Notes: generated by a model from the sequence alone, not told the origin. A DNA stretch of 7,321 bases from Planctomycetota bacterium (GCA_022567365.1 JADFHG010000179.1:1-7321), one strand, 5' to 3'. Positions 1 through 6,783 are shown, counted from the stretch's first letter. Numbers and translations: made by a program.

Positions 1-373
1 CCTCGAGACGAAAGACGTACACCGCGCCGGTGGCAGCGCCGTCATGCGTGTCCCCCGGCGCCCCGACGACGGCCACACCTGCGGACATCGCGACCGATTG
101 GCCGAACATTGCACTCGGACCCGCACCATCGGGCACCAGTTTCGCCTGTTCGAACCAGGAACCGTCATCGACATGAAACACGTACGCCGCGCCGATGCTC
201 GCTCCGTTTTTCACAGTTCCCGGCGCGCCGATGATCGCAAACGTACCATCGGCCGCGACGGAGGTGCCGAAACGATCTCCGGGCGCGGCGTCTTGCGGCA
301 CCAGCTTCGTGGGTAGGCACTGTCCGAATAACGGTGCGACGACGAGCGACGTGAAACTGACGATGAACCCCAT
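1..373 (-). CDS. Secreted FG-GAP beta-propeller protein, N-terminal part (cut by left window edge)
   Basis: The 124 visible residues begin at an ATG (371-373) and run off the left edge with no stop. A Shine-Dalgarno-like GAGGGAG (381-387 on the complement) lies 7 nt upstream, which fixes the start. Residues 1-18 are hydrophobic and look like a short export signal, although it lacks the usual basic N-terminus. A Cys at 19 follows FGQ, which is not a proper lipobox. Two FG-GAP repeats follow: GDRFGTSVAADG, then IIGAPG and AAYVF at about residues 32-66, and AMFGQSVAM, then VVGAPGD and GAVYVF at about 89-121. Such repeats stack as blades of an integrin-alpha-like propeller, so several more are expected beyond the edge. 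The gene lies 25 bp downstream of the STAS gene on the same strand, so they probably share a transcript. The role is unknown; surface or extracellular display is inferred. Confidence 0.85.
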   Translation of the reverse strand, partial: MGFIVSFTSLVVAPLFGQCLPTKLVPQDAAPGDRFGTSVAADGTFAIIGAPGTVKNGASIGAAYVFHVDDGSWFEQAKLVPDGAGPSAMFGQSVAMSAGVAVVGAPGDTHDGAATGAVYVFRLE

Positions 374-380
374 TCCAGGG

Positions 381-387
381 CTCCCTC
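381..387 (-). promoter_or_regulatory. Ribosome binding site of the FG-GAP gene
   Basis: On the minus strand this reads GAGGGAG, 7 nt before the ATG at 373, inside the 25-bp gap after the STAS stop codon. It supports independent translation initiation of the downstream gene and this choice of start. Confidence 0.6.
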
Positions 388-398
388 GAGGCGCTGCG

Positions 399-911
399 TC
401 AAGAGTCCGTCCGCTGCCGATCCATCTCCGAACGGAACGTCTTCACGACACCGCCGAACGCGGCCTCGTTGCGCTCGTCGGCGTCGATCAGGGACTCATG
501 GGCGGAGACGACCACGTCGGCGAGTTGCTCGGCCGACGCAGCGGGGTCCGGCAGGCGGGTCCATCCGGTAGGCTCCTCCGGCGGCGCGTCGCACACGTCG
601 AAGAGGGGCAGGACGTACATCGAGCCCAAGTTGTCGAGTACGGCCTTTGAGGGCCGAACGAGGTGAATCGCCGGGACTTGTGGGTCGCTTTTCCTTTGGA
701 CGTATGAAATGAGCAAACCGATGAACGTGCTGTCCAGCCACTCGGCGTCGGAGAGGTCGAAGTACACGTCCTCAACGCCCGGTCGGATCATTTGCTGGAG
801 ATACTGCCGCAGCCCGGTGCACACCAAGGCTGTACAACGCCCGTGTGGCCTGATCACCGCGAGCTTTCGACATTGACCGACGTCAATCGCAGTCTGGCTG
901 CCGCCCATCAT
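399..911 (-). CDS. STAS-domain protein, anti-sigma factor antagonist-like
   Basis: A 170-residue cytoplasmic protein with a single STAS fold at about residues 10-110. The diagnostic stretch is VYFDLSDAEWLDSTFIGLL (residues 49-67). The D-S-T at 60-62 aligns with the D-S-S of SpoIIAA-like antagonists, which places Thr62 at the position phosphorylated by the partner anti-sigma kinase. In known systems the unphosphorylated antagonist binds the kinase/anti-sigma factor and releases a sigma factor or other effector. No partner kinase, phosphatase or sigma gene is visible here. Residues 107-170 are an acidic, probably helical extension beyond the minimal STAS domain. The frame stays open upstream to a GTG at 941, but the ATG at 911 is preferred. 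It has GAGGA 9 nt upstream, and the promoter at 956-984 would start transcription near 949, leaving the GTG almost no leader. The gene is followed at 25 bp by a secreted FG-GAP gene. Confidence 0.85.
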   Translation of the reverse strand: MMGGSQTAIDVGQCRKLAVIRPHGRCTALVCTGLRQYLQQMIRPGVEDVYFDLSDAEWLDSTFIGLLISYVQRKSDPQVPAIHLVRPSKAVLDNLGSMYVLPLFDVCDAPPEEPTGWTRLPDPAASAEQLADVVVSAHESLIDADERNEAAFGGVVKTFRSEMDRQRTDS

Positions 912-955
912 CTCACACCGTCCTCGTACAGGATCGAACACAACCCACTAGAGGC

Positions 956-984
956 ATTGTACACGATGGACGTGCCCGAGGCAA
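956..984 (-). promoter_or_regulatory. Sigma70-like promoter of the STAS/FG-GAP operon
   Basis: Reading the minus strand, TTGCCT (979-984) is separated by exactly 17 nt from TACAAT (956-961). This matches the housekeeping consensus at 4 of 6 and 5 of 6 positions. The predicted transcription start is near 949, about 38 nt upstream of the ATG at 911. It is a motif match only, but spacing, strand and position are all right. Confidence 0.55.
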
Positions 985-993
985 TCATTAACG

Positions 994-1020
994 GATGTAG
1001 CCCGGTCGCCCTTTTACCGG
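994..1020 (+). repeat. REP-like palindrome, copy 1 (divergent)
   Basis: GTAG at 997-1000 is followed by an unpaired C and a 5-bp stem, CCGGT (1002-1006) pairing with ACCGG (1016-1020). The loop contains the CGCCCT shared by all good copies. It directly abuts copy 2 head to tail; the two TGTAGCCC starts are 25 nt apart. It lies just upstream of the STAS promoter. Confidence 0.55.
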
Positions 1021-1046
1021 TGTAGCCCAGCCGCCCTCGGCTGGGG
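1019..1046 (+). repeat. REP-like palindrome, copy 2
   Basis: GGTGTAG (1019-1025) is followed by an 8-bp perfect hairpin, CCCAGCCG (1026-1033) and CGGCTGGG (1038-1045), closed by a CCCT tetraloop. The GTAG foot and the CCCT loop are identical to those of the copies at 1104 and 1200 read on the other strand. The outer stem differs in sequence but remains fully paired. Confidence 0.7.
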
Positions 1047-1103
1047 AAGGCGGCAACGGACAGCCTGGTTTGCGAATCAAACCTTGCAGCCGGTCATCAA
1101 GAC

Positions 1104-1131
1104 CACACCCGAGGGCGGGTGTGCTACACCC
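1104..1131 (-). repeat. REP-like palindrome, copy 3
   Basis: Read on the minus strand this is GGGTGTAG followed by an 8-bp hairpin (CACACCCG and CGGGTGTG) closed by CCCT. The hairpin occupies 1104-1123 and the GTAG foot 1124-1127. The whole 28-nt unit is repeated exactly at 1200-1227. Its orientation is opposite to copies 1 and 2. Confidence 0.75.
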
Positions 1132-1150
1132 GAGAGCGTGTCATCTGAAT

Positions 1151-1175
1151 CACACCCCGTGGGCGCGTGTGGCAC
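1151..1175 (-). repeat. REP-like palindrome, copy 4 (degenerate)
   Basis: The stem ends CACAC (1151-1155) and GTGTG (1167-1171) are kept, but inner pairs are mismatched. The foot reads GTGC (1172-1175 on the complement) instead of GTAG. It lies between copies 3 and 5 in the same orientation and looks like a decayed member. Confidence 0.45.
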
Positions 1176-1199
1176 GTGCGGCGGCGGATCCCGTCAGAT

Positions 1200-1227
1200 C
1201 ACACCCGAGGGCGGGTGTGCTACACCC
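1200..1227 (-). repeat. REP-like palindrome, copy 5
   Basis: An exact 28-nt duplicate of the unit at 1104-1131, in the same orientation and 96 nt away. The hairpin spans 1200-1219 and the GTAG foot 1220-1223 on the complement. The flanks differ outside the 28 nt, so the unit boundary is sharp. It lies just beyond the terminator of the dockerin-domain gene. Confidence 0.75.
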
Positions 1228-1228
1228 A

Positions 1229-1270
1229 CAACAAGAAGGCGGCCCGACGACAACAGCCGCCGGACCGCCT
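1229..1270 (-). terminator. Intrinsic terminator of the FG-GAP/dockerin gene
   Basis: On the minus strand, AGGCGGTCC (1262-1270) pairs with GGGCCGCCT (1237-1245) through 9 bp including one G-T wobble, with a 16-nt loop. The stem is followed by the T-rich tract TCTTGTTGT (1228-1236). It begins about 30 nt after the TAG stop at 1300-1302. Beyond it, up to the STAS promoter, I see no gene, only REP-like palindromes. Confidence 0.6.
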
Positions 1271-1299
1271 GATCAATCAACAATTGCGCTCGAGCGTCC

Positions 1300-4029
1300 C
1301 TACTCGGGCAGCGTCATCCCGAGGAAACCGGGCGCGTAGGCACCGGCCCCGTTGAGCAAGTCGATCTCCCGCAGGATGTCCGACGCGTTTGCTACGCCGC
1401 TCCGGTCGATGTCTGTTTTGTACAGCGGTAGATTGGTGACACCGTTCAGCGAGTCGATCAGGTCGAGCACGTCGCCCGCCGCGCTCGTACCGTCCTCGTT
1501 CACGTCGGCCGGAAGGTAACCCATGCGCGTCGACGTGCCGCTCTCGGTATGCGCGATCGTCGTCCAGTGGCCGACCGCGATCGGACCGCTAAGCTCGATC
1601 ACCACGGTGTTGGCCGCCGCCGTCAGGTTTACGATGGTCGGCGGCGGCGTGTCTTCGTCGGTATGCGATACCGTGAAGTCGCCGGCGGTCAGCGCACTCG
1701 CATCCGCGTCCATCTGAATCTCAATGGACTGCCACCCGTCCACGTTGCTACCGTCCGGATCGAACGGCTGCCGCGCGTCACGGGTGTTGTGCGCGGGAGT
1801 GGCCGAGACGATCTGTATGTCGGCCTGCTTCTCGCAAATGAGCGCCTCGACGGTGAAGTTGTCGATCCCCGCCTCGGCGACCGAATCGTTGGGTATGTCG
1901 GTCATGCTGAAGCGAACGCGCACGTTTGCGGTCGGCTCGACGTAGTCGCCCACCTGGAGACTCGCGATCTGCCAACTGCTCGACGTACTGCTCAGCTCGA
2001 GCGCGGGCACCCAGGTCTTGCCGTCGTCGTTGCTGAGGGCGACCTCGAGCTTGTCGGCACTGCCGAAAGTCGACGAGAAGACCCAATGGGCGAAAAGAAT
2101 CGTTGCATCGGTCCCGGAGAGATCGACGGACGGAGAGATCAAATGGGTGGGTCCACCGTCAACGTCGCTAGCGCTCGCGGCGCCGCCGGGAACGCCGTTT
2201 TCCGTCACGAATGCCTTGACGTTTTCATCGCCGTTGGTTGCGTCGGCGGGGGGTGCTGCGAGCAGACCGTTCAACTGCGTGCCGACCGGTTCGACGGCCA
2301 CCCACGACCCGTTCGTCAGAAGGATATCATCGACAACCGACCACTCCGACAGGTCGCCCTCGATCTGATCGGAGAACACCGTTTCCGTACCGAGCGCGAC
2401 GATGGCCTCGTGCGTCGTGTCGGGCGCGCCGGGAGGATCGGTAATCGTAATGCCCAGCTCCTCGAGCGTCGCGCTCATATAGAAACTCAGCACGGTCAAA
2501 CAGTCCGCGGCCGGCAGCGTGGCCACGTAAACGTCGTCCCCGACGAACACAAGCGGGCTCGTCTCGAAGGGTCCACCGTTCATGGACAACGAGAGCGTCG
2601 GTGAATCGGGGTTGACCGTGCCGTCCTCGATTGCCTCGATGCGCACTTGAAGCTCCGTTGGTTGCCCGATGTCCAGAAACGTAGGCAGCCCCTGCGGATA
2701 CGTGAACGCGATTCCGAACGGCGGCTCGTTGATAAAGATGGTGTAGCCGGTGCACGTGCCGAAGACGAGGTCCGGCCAGGTGTCGCCGTCGAGGTCCATG
2801 ATGGCCACGTCGTGCATGCCGTGCGGCGTATCGAAACCCAGTGGGAAAGTGTCCACCAGATTCCCTGGACCCGAGATTCCGGTGTTTCGCAAGACCTTTG
2901 GCGTGCCGATGCAGCTAAAGTTTTGCACGTCGACGTCCCCGACGATGATATCGGTAAACCCGTCCTTGTTGAGGTCGCCCGGCGTGCTGTTGGAACCGAA
3001 GCCGTCCGTCGACGATGCAGCCGTGTACTCCACGAAATTCGCATAACCGTCCGGTCCGTTGCCCGTGTTGATCCCGTATCGATCGATCGCGTCGTCGGGG
3101 ATGTAGTAGTCGAGCTTGCCGTCGTTGTTCAGGTCAAACGTGTTGAAGAAATAGGCAGCACCGTCGTAGGTCGTCTCCCAGGTATCGAAGTAGCCCGTGC
3201 CGTCGTTCTGGATCGTCTCCATCGGGCCGGCTTCGCTCTTGAGGAGTTCAGGCCAACCGTCGCCGTTTGTGTCGACGATTTCGCATGCCGTGGCGAAAAC
3301 CGACTCCGCCGCCGCCGTCGGAATCCGACTCGCGGTCTCGTCGCTAAAAAACCCGGCCCCGTCGTTGATCCACAACTGGTCCTCAAAGCTGTTGTCCCAA
3401 CCGCCGGCGTCGTAATCGACAAAATAAAGGTCGATGTCGCCGTCGTTATCGACGTCGCCGGCCGCGACTCCGCAAAAATTCGAATGGTCCGGCATGCTCG
3501 GTCCGCGCTCGAATTCCAGAACAAACCCCAACCATACACCGCCCGGGGCTCCTTGGTTCATATAAATCCGAGGGTTCCTGATGTTGGGCGGGTCGCCAAC
3601 GCCGTATGCTGGGGCGGTTACGATGTCGAGCCACGTGTCGCCATCAAGGTCGACCAACACGACGTCGCGATCGTTCGTCGGCGTGAGAAAGCCGCCGATG
3701 AACTCCGCCGTGCGGTCGGTCAATACGCCGTTCTCGTTCAAGAACAACACGTTGACCCGTTTGCCGGGCGAGTTGCCGATCTGTTTCCGCACGACGATAA
3801 GATCGTCATCCCCGTCGTGATCGACGTCTCCGACTGCGAAGTCCTTCTCCTGCGTATCGTTGAGCCCCACCGACGGATCCGAGGCGATGAGCCGGCTCGA
3901 TGTCTCCTCGACGAAATTCACCCACCCCTCCTGGGCCAGCACCGATGTCGATGCCCCCGCAAGGCCGCCAAGGACCACCGAGCACGTGGCAATCCGACCG
4001 GCGAAGTTGATTCTCGTTCGTGTCCCCAT
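1300..4029 (-). CDS. Large secreted FG-GAP/VCBS repeat protein with C-terminal dockerin-like domain
   Basis: A 909-residue exported protein. Residues 1-32 form a signal peptide: basic start MGTRTR, hydrophobic core, and VLA before the likely cleavage site. Seven propeller repeats with calcium-loop D-x-D-x-D-G type motifs occur near residues 62-80 (DVDHDGDDDL), 121-139 (DLDGDTWLDI), 186-206 (DVDNDGDIDL), 249-263 (DTNGDGWPEL), 297-311 (DLNNDGKLDY), 350-367 (DLNKDGFTDI) and 406-425 (DLDGDTWPDL), consistent with one seven-bladed propeller. Residues about 550-733 look like a jelly-roll/MAM-like beta-sandwich, and about 736-840 like an Ig-like module. Residues 841-894 hold two dockerin-type repeats, DVNEDGTSAAGDVLDLIDSL and DIDRSGVANASDILREIDLL. 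The start at 4029 has AGGAG 7 nt upstream and begins the signal peptide; the frame is open for 30 more codons, but that would bury the signal. The gene is followed by a terminator. Its ligand and function are unknown; a cell-surface or extracellular adhesive role is inferred. Confidence 0.9.
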   Translation of the reverse strand: MGTRTRINFAGRIATCSVVLGGLAGASTSVLAQEGWVNFVEETSSRLIASDPSVGLNDTQEKDFAVGDVDHDGDDDLIVVRKQIGNSPGKRVNVLFLNENGVLTDRTAEFIGGFLTPTNDRDVVLVDLDGDTWLDIVTAPAYGVGDPPNIRNPRIYMNQGAPGGVWLGFVLEFERGPSMPDHSNFCGVAAGDVDNDGDIDLYFVDYDAGGWDNSFEDQLWINDGAGFFSDETASRIPTAAAESVFATACEIVDTNGDGWPELLKSEAGPMETIQNDGTGYFDTWETTYDGAAYFFNTFDLNNDGKLDYYIPDDAIDRYGINTGNGPDGYANFVEYTAASSTDGFGSNSTPGDLNKDGFTDIIVGDVDVQNFSCIGTPKVLRNTGISGPGNLVDTFPLGFDTPHGMHDVAIMDLDGDTWPDLVFGTCTGYTIFINEPPFGIAFTYPQGLPTFLDIGQPTELQVRIEAIEDGTVNPDSPTLSLSMNGGPFETSPLVFVGDDVYVATLPAADCLTVLSFYMSATLEELGITITDPPGAPDTTHEAIVALGTETVFSDQIEGDLSEWSVVDDILLTNGSWVAVEPVGTQLNGLLAAPPADATNGDENVKAFVTENGVPGGAASASDVDGGPTHLISPSVDLSGTDATILFAHWVFSSTFGSADKLEVALSNDDGKTWVPALELSSTSSSWQIASLQVGDYVEPTANVRVRFSMTDIPNDSVAEAGIDNFTVEALICEKQADIQIVSATPAHNTRDARQPFDPDGSNVDGWQSIEIQMDADASALTAGDFTVSHTDEDTPPPTIVNLTAAANTVVIELSGPIAVGHWTTIAHTESGTSTRMGYLPADVNEDGTSAAGDVLDLIDSLNGVTNLPLYKTDIDRSGVANASDILREIDLLNGAGAYAPGFLGMTLPE

Positions 4030-4109
4030 TTGACTTCTCCTCACTAAACGCGCGGCCCCCGGTGGCGTGTCTGACCACCGCGGAGTGCAACCCCATGTTA
4101 CCCCCAGCC

Positions 4110-4132
4110 GAAGCCCCACGTGCGTGGGCTTC
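4110..4132. other. Inverted repeat upstream of the FG-GAP/dockerin gene
   Basis: GAAGCCCCACG (4110-4120) and CGTGGGCTTC (4123-4132) pair over 10 bp with one bulged base and a 2-nt centre. It lies 81 nt upstream of the ATG at 4029 and overlaps the start predicted from the candidate promoter at 4134-4162. It could be an operator or a 5' leader hairpin. No T-tract follows on either strand, so it is unlikely to be a terminator. Confidence 0.45.
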
Positions 4133-4133
4133 T

Positions 4134-4162
4134 GATTGAACGGTGAAAACCCCCAGTGTTCC
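4134..4162 (-). promoter_or_regulatory. Possible ECF-type promoter of the FG-GAP/dockerin gene
   Basis: On the minus strand, GGAACAC (4156-4162) is followed after 16 nt by TCAATC (4134-4139). This resembles the RpoE-like pattern GGAACTT-N16-TCnnA. No convincing housekeeping promoter was seen in the 234-bp gap. It is a motif resemblance only, and no ECF sigma gene is present in the window. Confidence 0.3.
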
Positions 4163-4240
4163 CAGACAGCATGCGCGATTTCTTGCGAAAATGCAACCGC
4201 TAACCGCCGGAACTGTCACGGACCATGATGAGAGTCGGCT

Positions 4241-4263
4241 CGCGGCAGCCGGTAAACGCCGCG
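4241..4263 (-). terminator. GC hairpin abutting the response-regulator stop codon
   Basis: Perfect 6-bp arms CGCGGC (4241-4246) and GCCGCG (4258-4263) with an 11-nt loop begin immediately after the TAG at 4264-4266. No T-tract follows. It may stabilise the 3' end or act as a weak or Rho-assisted terminator, or it may be chance in GC-rich DNA. Confidence 0.3.
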
Positions 4264-4944
<681 letters not shown>

Positions 4945-4988
4945 CTGTCGTCTCCCTCGGACTTGTCGGACGCACTCGAGCCGGCGCT

Positions 4989-6572
4989 TCAAGGCGCGTC
5001 GGGCGCCGGACCATCGGACACCGCATCCACGGCCGGAAAAAACATGCGAAACGTGCTTCCCTTGACCAGACGCGACTCGACGTCCAACCACCCATTGTGT
5101 CCATCCATGATGTGCTTGACAAGGGCCAATCCGAGCCCAACCCCGCGCTGCCGCCGCACGCGCGCGTCCGACGCGCGATAGAAGCCTTCAAACAGGTGCT
5201 CGCGATCCTCCGGGCTGATCCCGATACCGCGATCGTGCACCGCGATCACGACTCCGTTCTTGCCGCGACGCGTGTCGGGCGAAACCTCGACTTCGAGGAA
5301 TCGATCGTCCTCCGAGTATTTCGCCGCGTTGGACATCAGGTTTACGAGCGCTTGGGCGACGGCCTCCGGATCCGCACTGACCGCCGGCAGCGAGTCGCTC
5401 ACCGTCAGGCGGTGCTCAAACCCCTGATGTTCGAGCTGAAATCGATAGGACTCATAGGTGTCGCGGACCACCGCCGCGAGGTCGATCGTTTGAAGCGTGT
5501 ATTGCTTGCGCCCCGAGTCGATTCGAGCGAAATCGAGGATGTTGTTGATCAGGTTGGTAAGGCGGGTGCTCTCGCGCGCGATGATCGTATAATACTCCTG
5601 CCGCTTTTCAGCAGTGGCCACGCGCCCTTGTTGCAGTGTTTCACCGAACATGCGGATCAGCGCGAGTGGGGTCTTGAGTTCGTGCGACACATCGGCCACG
5701 AAGTTGTTCTTCAGCTCGGACAGCTCGACCTCTCGACGAATCGCACGGATGACAAACGCGATCGCCGCAAGAAGCGTGCCAAGCGTTAGCATGTTGAGCC
5801 CGGTATAGGTCAACTTCTGCGTGATCACGCTGCTTTGTTGTCGGATGACGAACGCGCTGGTCGGCTGCAGCACCCAGAACCGCAGCGCCTCCGGCAACCG
5901 CTGGGACCACGGGCCGGTGGCCCGGTTTTCGGCGATCACCTCGAGCTTGTCGGATCCGGCGAGACGCGGGTCCAACACCGCCGCCCGCAGCAGGTCCGGG
6001 CGGATCCGTGCAATGACCCGCACGGGTTTGCCCTCGGTGGAGGTTGCCAGGCGATACGCCAGGACCACGTCCGTTTTGATTGTCCGGTTGCCTTCGATCG
6101 TCGAGACATTGTCGTACAGGAGTTCAATGCGGTATCGGAGACGGCGATCCGACGGCGACGTGAGCGGTCTAACGCCCATCCGGGCCCGAACGAGTTTGAA
6201 GATCTTGCTGCGGTGGTCCCGCGCCGGACGCGTGACGTCGAGCAGGATTCCATCCCAAACATACAGCCCGTCGATCCAATCGGGGACGCTGGTCTTGGTA
6301 ATCGACGAGAGGGACACGCCGGCGGCTACGGCATCCGCCGCCGCGCGGAGCACGGCCTGCGTTTGATCGTCGAACGCTTTTGCGGATGTGTTCGCGATCT
6401 GCCGGGCCTCGCCCTTTGGTTGCACGATCATCTGGGCGAACTGCGCGTCCGCGAACCGAAACGCCGTACTCAGCCCCACGCCCGACAGCGCGAACGCGAG
6501 GATCACCATCGGCAGACCCGCGGTACGCCACGTCACACCCAGGCTGCGTCGCTTTGGAGATCGGTCGGACAT
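4989..6572 (-). CDS. Membrane sensor histidine kinase, partner of the downstream response regulator
   Basis: A 527-residue inner-membrane kinase. TM1 is at about residues 18-38 and TM2 at about 257-278, flanking roughly 218 extracytoplasmic residues that I cannot assign to a known sensor fold. No HAMP-like linker is evident; the HisKA helix begins soon after TM2. The H-box is NFVADVSHELKTPLALI with phospho-acceptor His297. The ATPase domain shows the N-box NLMSNAAKYS (Asn415), G1 HDRGIGISPED (Asp447), the F-box LFEGFYRAS and G2 GVGLGLALV (about 477-485), so it appears catalytically intact. The kinase core resembles PhoR/WalK-like kinases; the sensor sets it apart and the stimulus is unknown. 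The ATG at 6572 is chosen because GAGGG lies 4 nt upstream and it puts TM1 near the N-terminus. An upstream in-frame start at 6689 would add 39 low-complexity Arg/Gly/Pro-rich residues. It precedes the regulator gene by 44 bp. Confidence 0.93.
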   Translation of the reverse strand: MSDRSPKRRSLGVTWRTAGLPMVILAFALSGVGLSTAFRFADAQFAQMIVQPKGEARQIANTSAKAFDDQTQAVLRAAADAVAAGVSLSSITKTSVPDWIDGLYVWDGILLDVTRPARDHRSKIFKLVRARMGVRPLTSPSDRRLRYRIELLYDNVSTIEGNRTIKTDVVLAYRLATSTEGKPVRVIARIRPDLLRAAVLDPRLAGSDKLEVIAENRATGPWSQRLPEALRFWVLQPTSAFVIRQQSSVITQKLTYTGLNMLTLGTLLAAIAFVIRAIRREVELSELKNNFVADVSHELKTPLALIRMFGETLQQGRVATAEKRQEYYTIIARESTRLTNLINNILDFARIDSGRKQYTLQTIDLAAVVRDTYESYRFQLEHQGFEHRLTVSDSLPAVSADPEAVAQALVNLMSNAAKYSEDDRFLEVEVSPDTRRGKNGVVIAVHDRGIGISPEDREHLFEGFYRASDARVRRQRGVGLGLALVKHIMDGHNGWLDVESRLVKGSTFRMFFPAVDAVSDGPAPDAP

Positions 6573-6700
6573 CAGACCCTCGAAGAGTCGTAAAACGGCG
6601 GCGCGAGTAGAGCCCCTCGACCCCGGATTGCCTTGCGGCCCGTCGCGCGCGTCTCCCGCCGAGCGGGCCGACCGCGGCGGATGAGACAATCCATCGTATG

Positions 6701-6706
6701 ATGATA
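6701..6706 (-). promoter_or_regulatory. Possible -10 element upstream of the kinase operon
   Basis: On the minus strand this reads TATCAT, 5 of 6 to TATAAT, about 130 nt upstream of the kinase ATG. No good -35 hexamer stands at the right distance. One arm of the 6719-6771 inverted repeat lies in the region where -35 would be, so an activator-dependent or regulated promoter is possible. Weak evidence. Confidence 0.2.
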
Positions 6707-6718
6707 GCCCAACCTTCG

Positions 6719-6771
6719 CGCGTTCTCGACAAATGGGGTGAAAAAGCCCTGTTGGCGGGTGCGAGAACGCG
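6719..6771. repeat. 10-bp perfect inverted repeat with 33-nt spacer
   Basis: CGCGTTCTCG (6719-6728) and its exact reverse complement CGAGAACGCG (6762-6771) flank a 33-nt spacer. It lies between the point where acylase similarity ends and the kinase gene. Possible roles are a regulator-binding site for the kinase promoter, an RNA hairpin, or a scar of the rearrangement that truncated the acylase. No T-tract supports a terminator. Confidence 0.5.
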
Positions 6772-6783
6772 GGTGTCGACGTC

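Noticed and set aside
310..325. Lipoprotein signal (Cys19) in the left-edge FG-GAP protein
   Set aside because: The residues before Cys are F-G-Q; Gln at -1 does not fit a lipobox.
912..941. GTG start at 941 for the STAS gene
   Set aside because: It has no good ribosome binding site and would lie about 8 nt from the predicted transcription start. The ATG at 911 has GAGGA upstream.
1168..1185. Sigma54 promoter (TGGCAC at 1170-1175)
   Set aside because: No TTGC-type -12 element stands at the required spacing, no gene lies downstream on that strand, and the sequence belongs to the degenerate palindrome.
1104..1227. CRISPR array, because of two exact 28-nt repeats
   Set aside because: Only two exact copies, a 68-nt gap that itself holds a degenerate copy, and related units in the opposite orientation nearby. 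This fits REP-like palindromes, not an array.
1070..1339. Small plus-strand open frames over the repeat cluster (1070-1339, 1084-1272, 1167-1355)
   Set aside because: They are translations of palindromic repeats and the terminator, with no ribosome binding site or plausible protein.
2647..4047. Long plus-strand open frame of 466 codons opposite the FG-GAP gene (and another at 1549-2604)
   Set aside because: The translations are rich in Arg/Val/Asp with no domain or plausible start, and mirror the GC-rich antisense of a gene with clear repeats and a signal peptide. They are antisense shadows.
4030..4119. Start of the FG-GAP/dockerin protein at 4119 (939 residues)
   Set aside because: It would place 30 non-hydrophobic residues before a good signal peptide. 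The ATG at 4029 has a strong AGGAG at 7 nt and starts the signal peptide directly.
6573..6689. Start of the kinase at 6689 (566 residues)
   Set aside because: The added residues are low-complexity and unlike a kinase N-terminus. The ATG at 6572 has a Shine-Dalgarno-like GAGGG and puts TM1 near the start.
6169..6783. Continuation of the acylase frame to a stop at 6169
   Set aside because: It would overlap the kinase coding sequence by about 400 nt in another frame, and the residues after 6784 are Arg-rich without acylase motifs. Treated as chance read-through.
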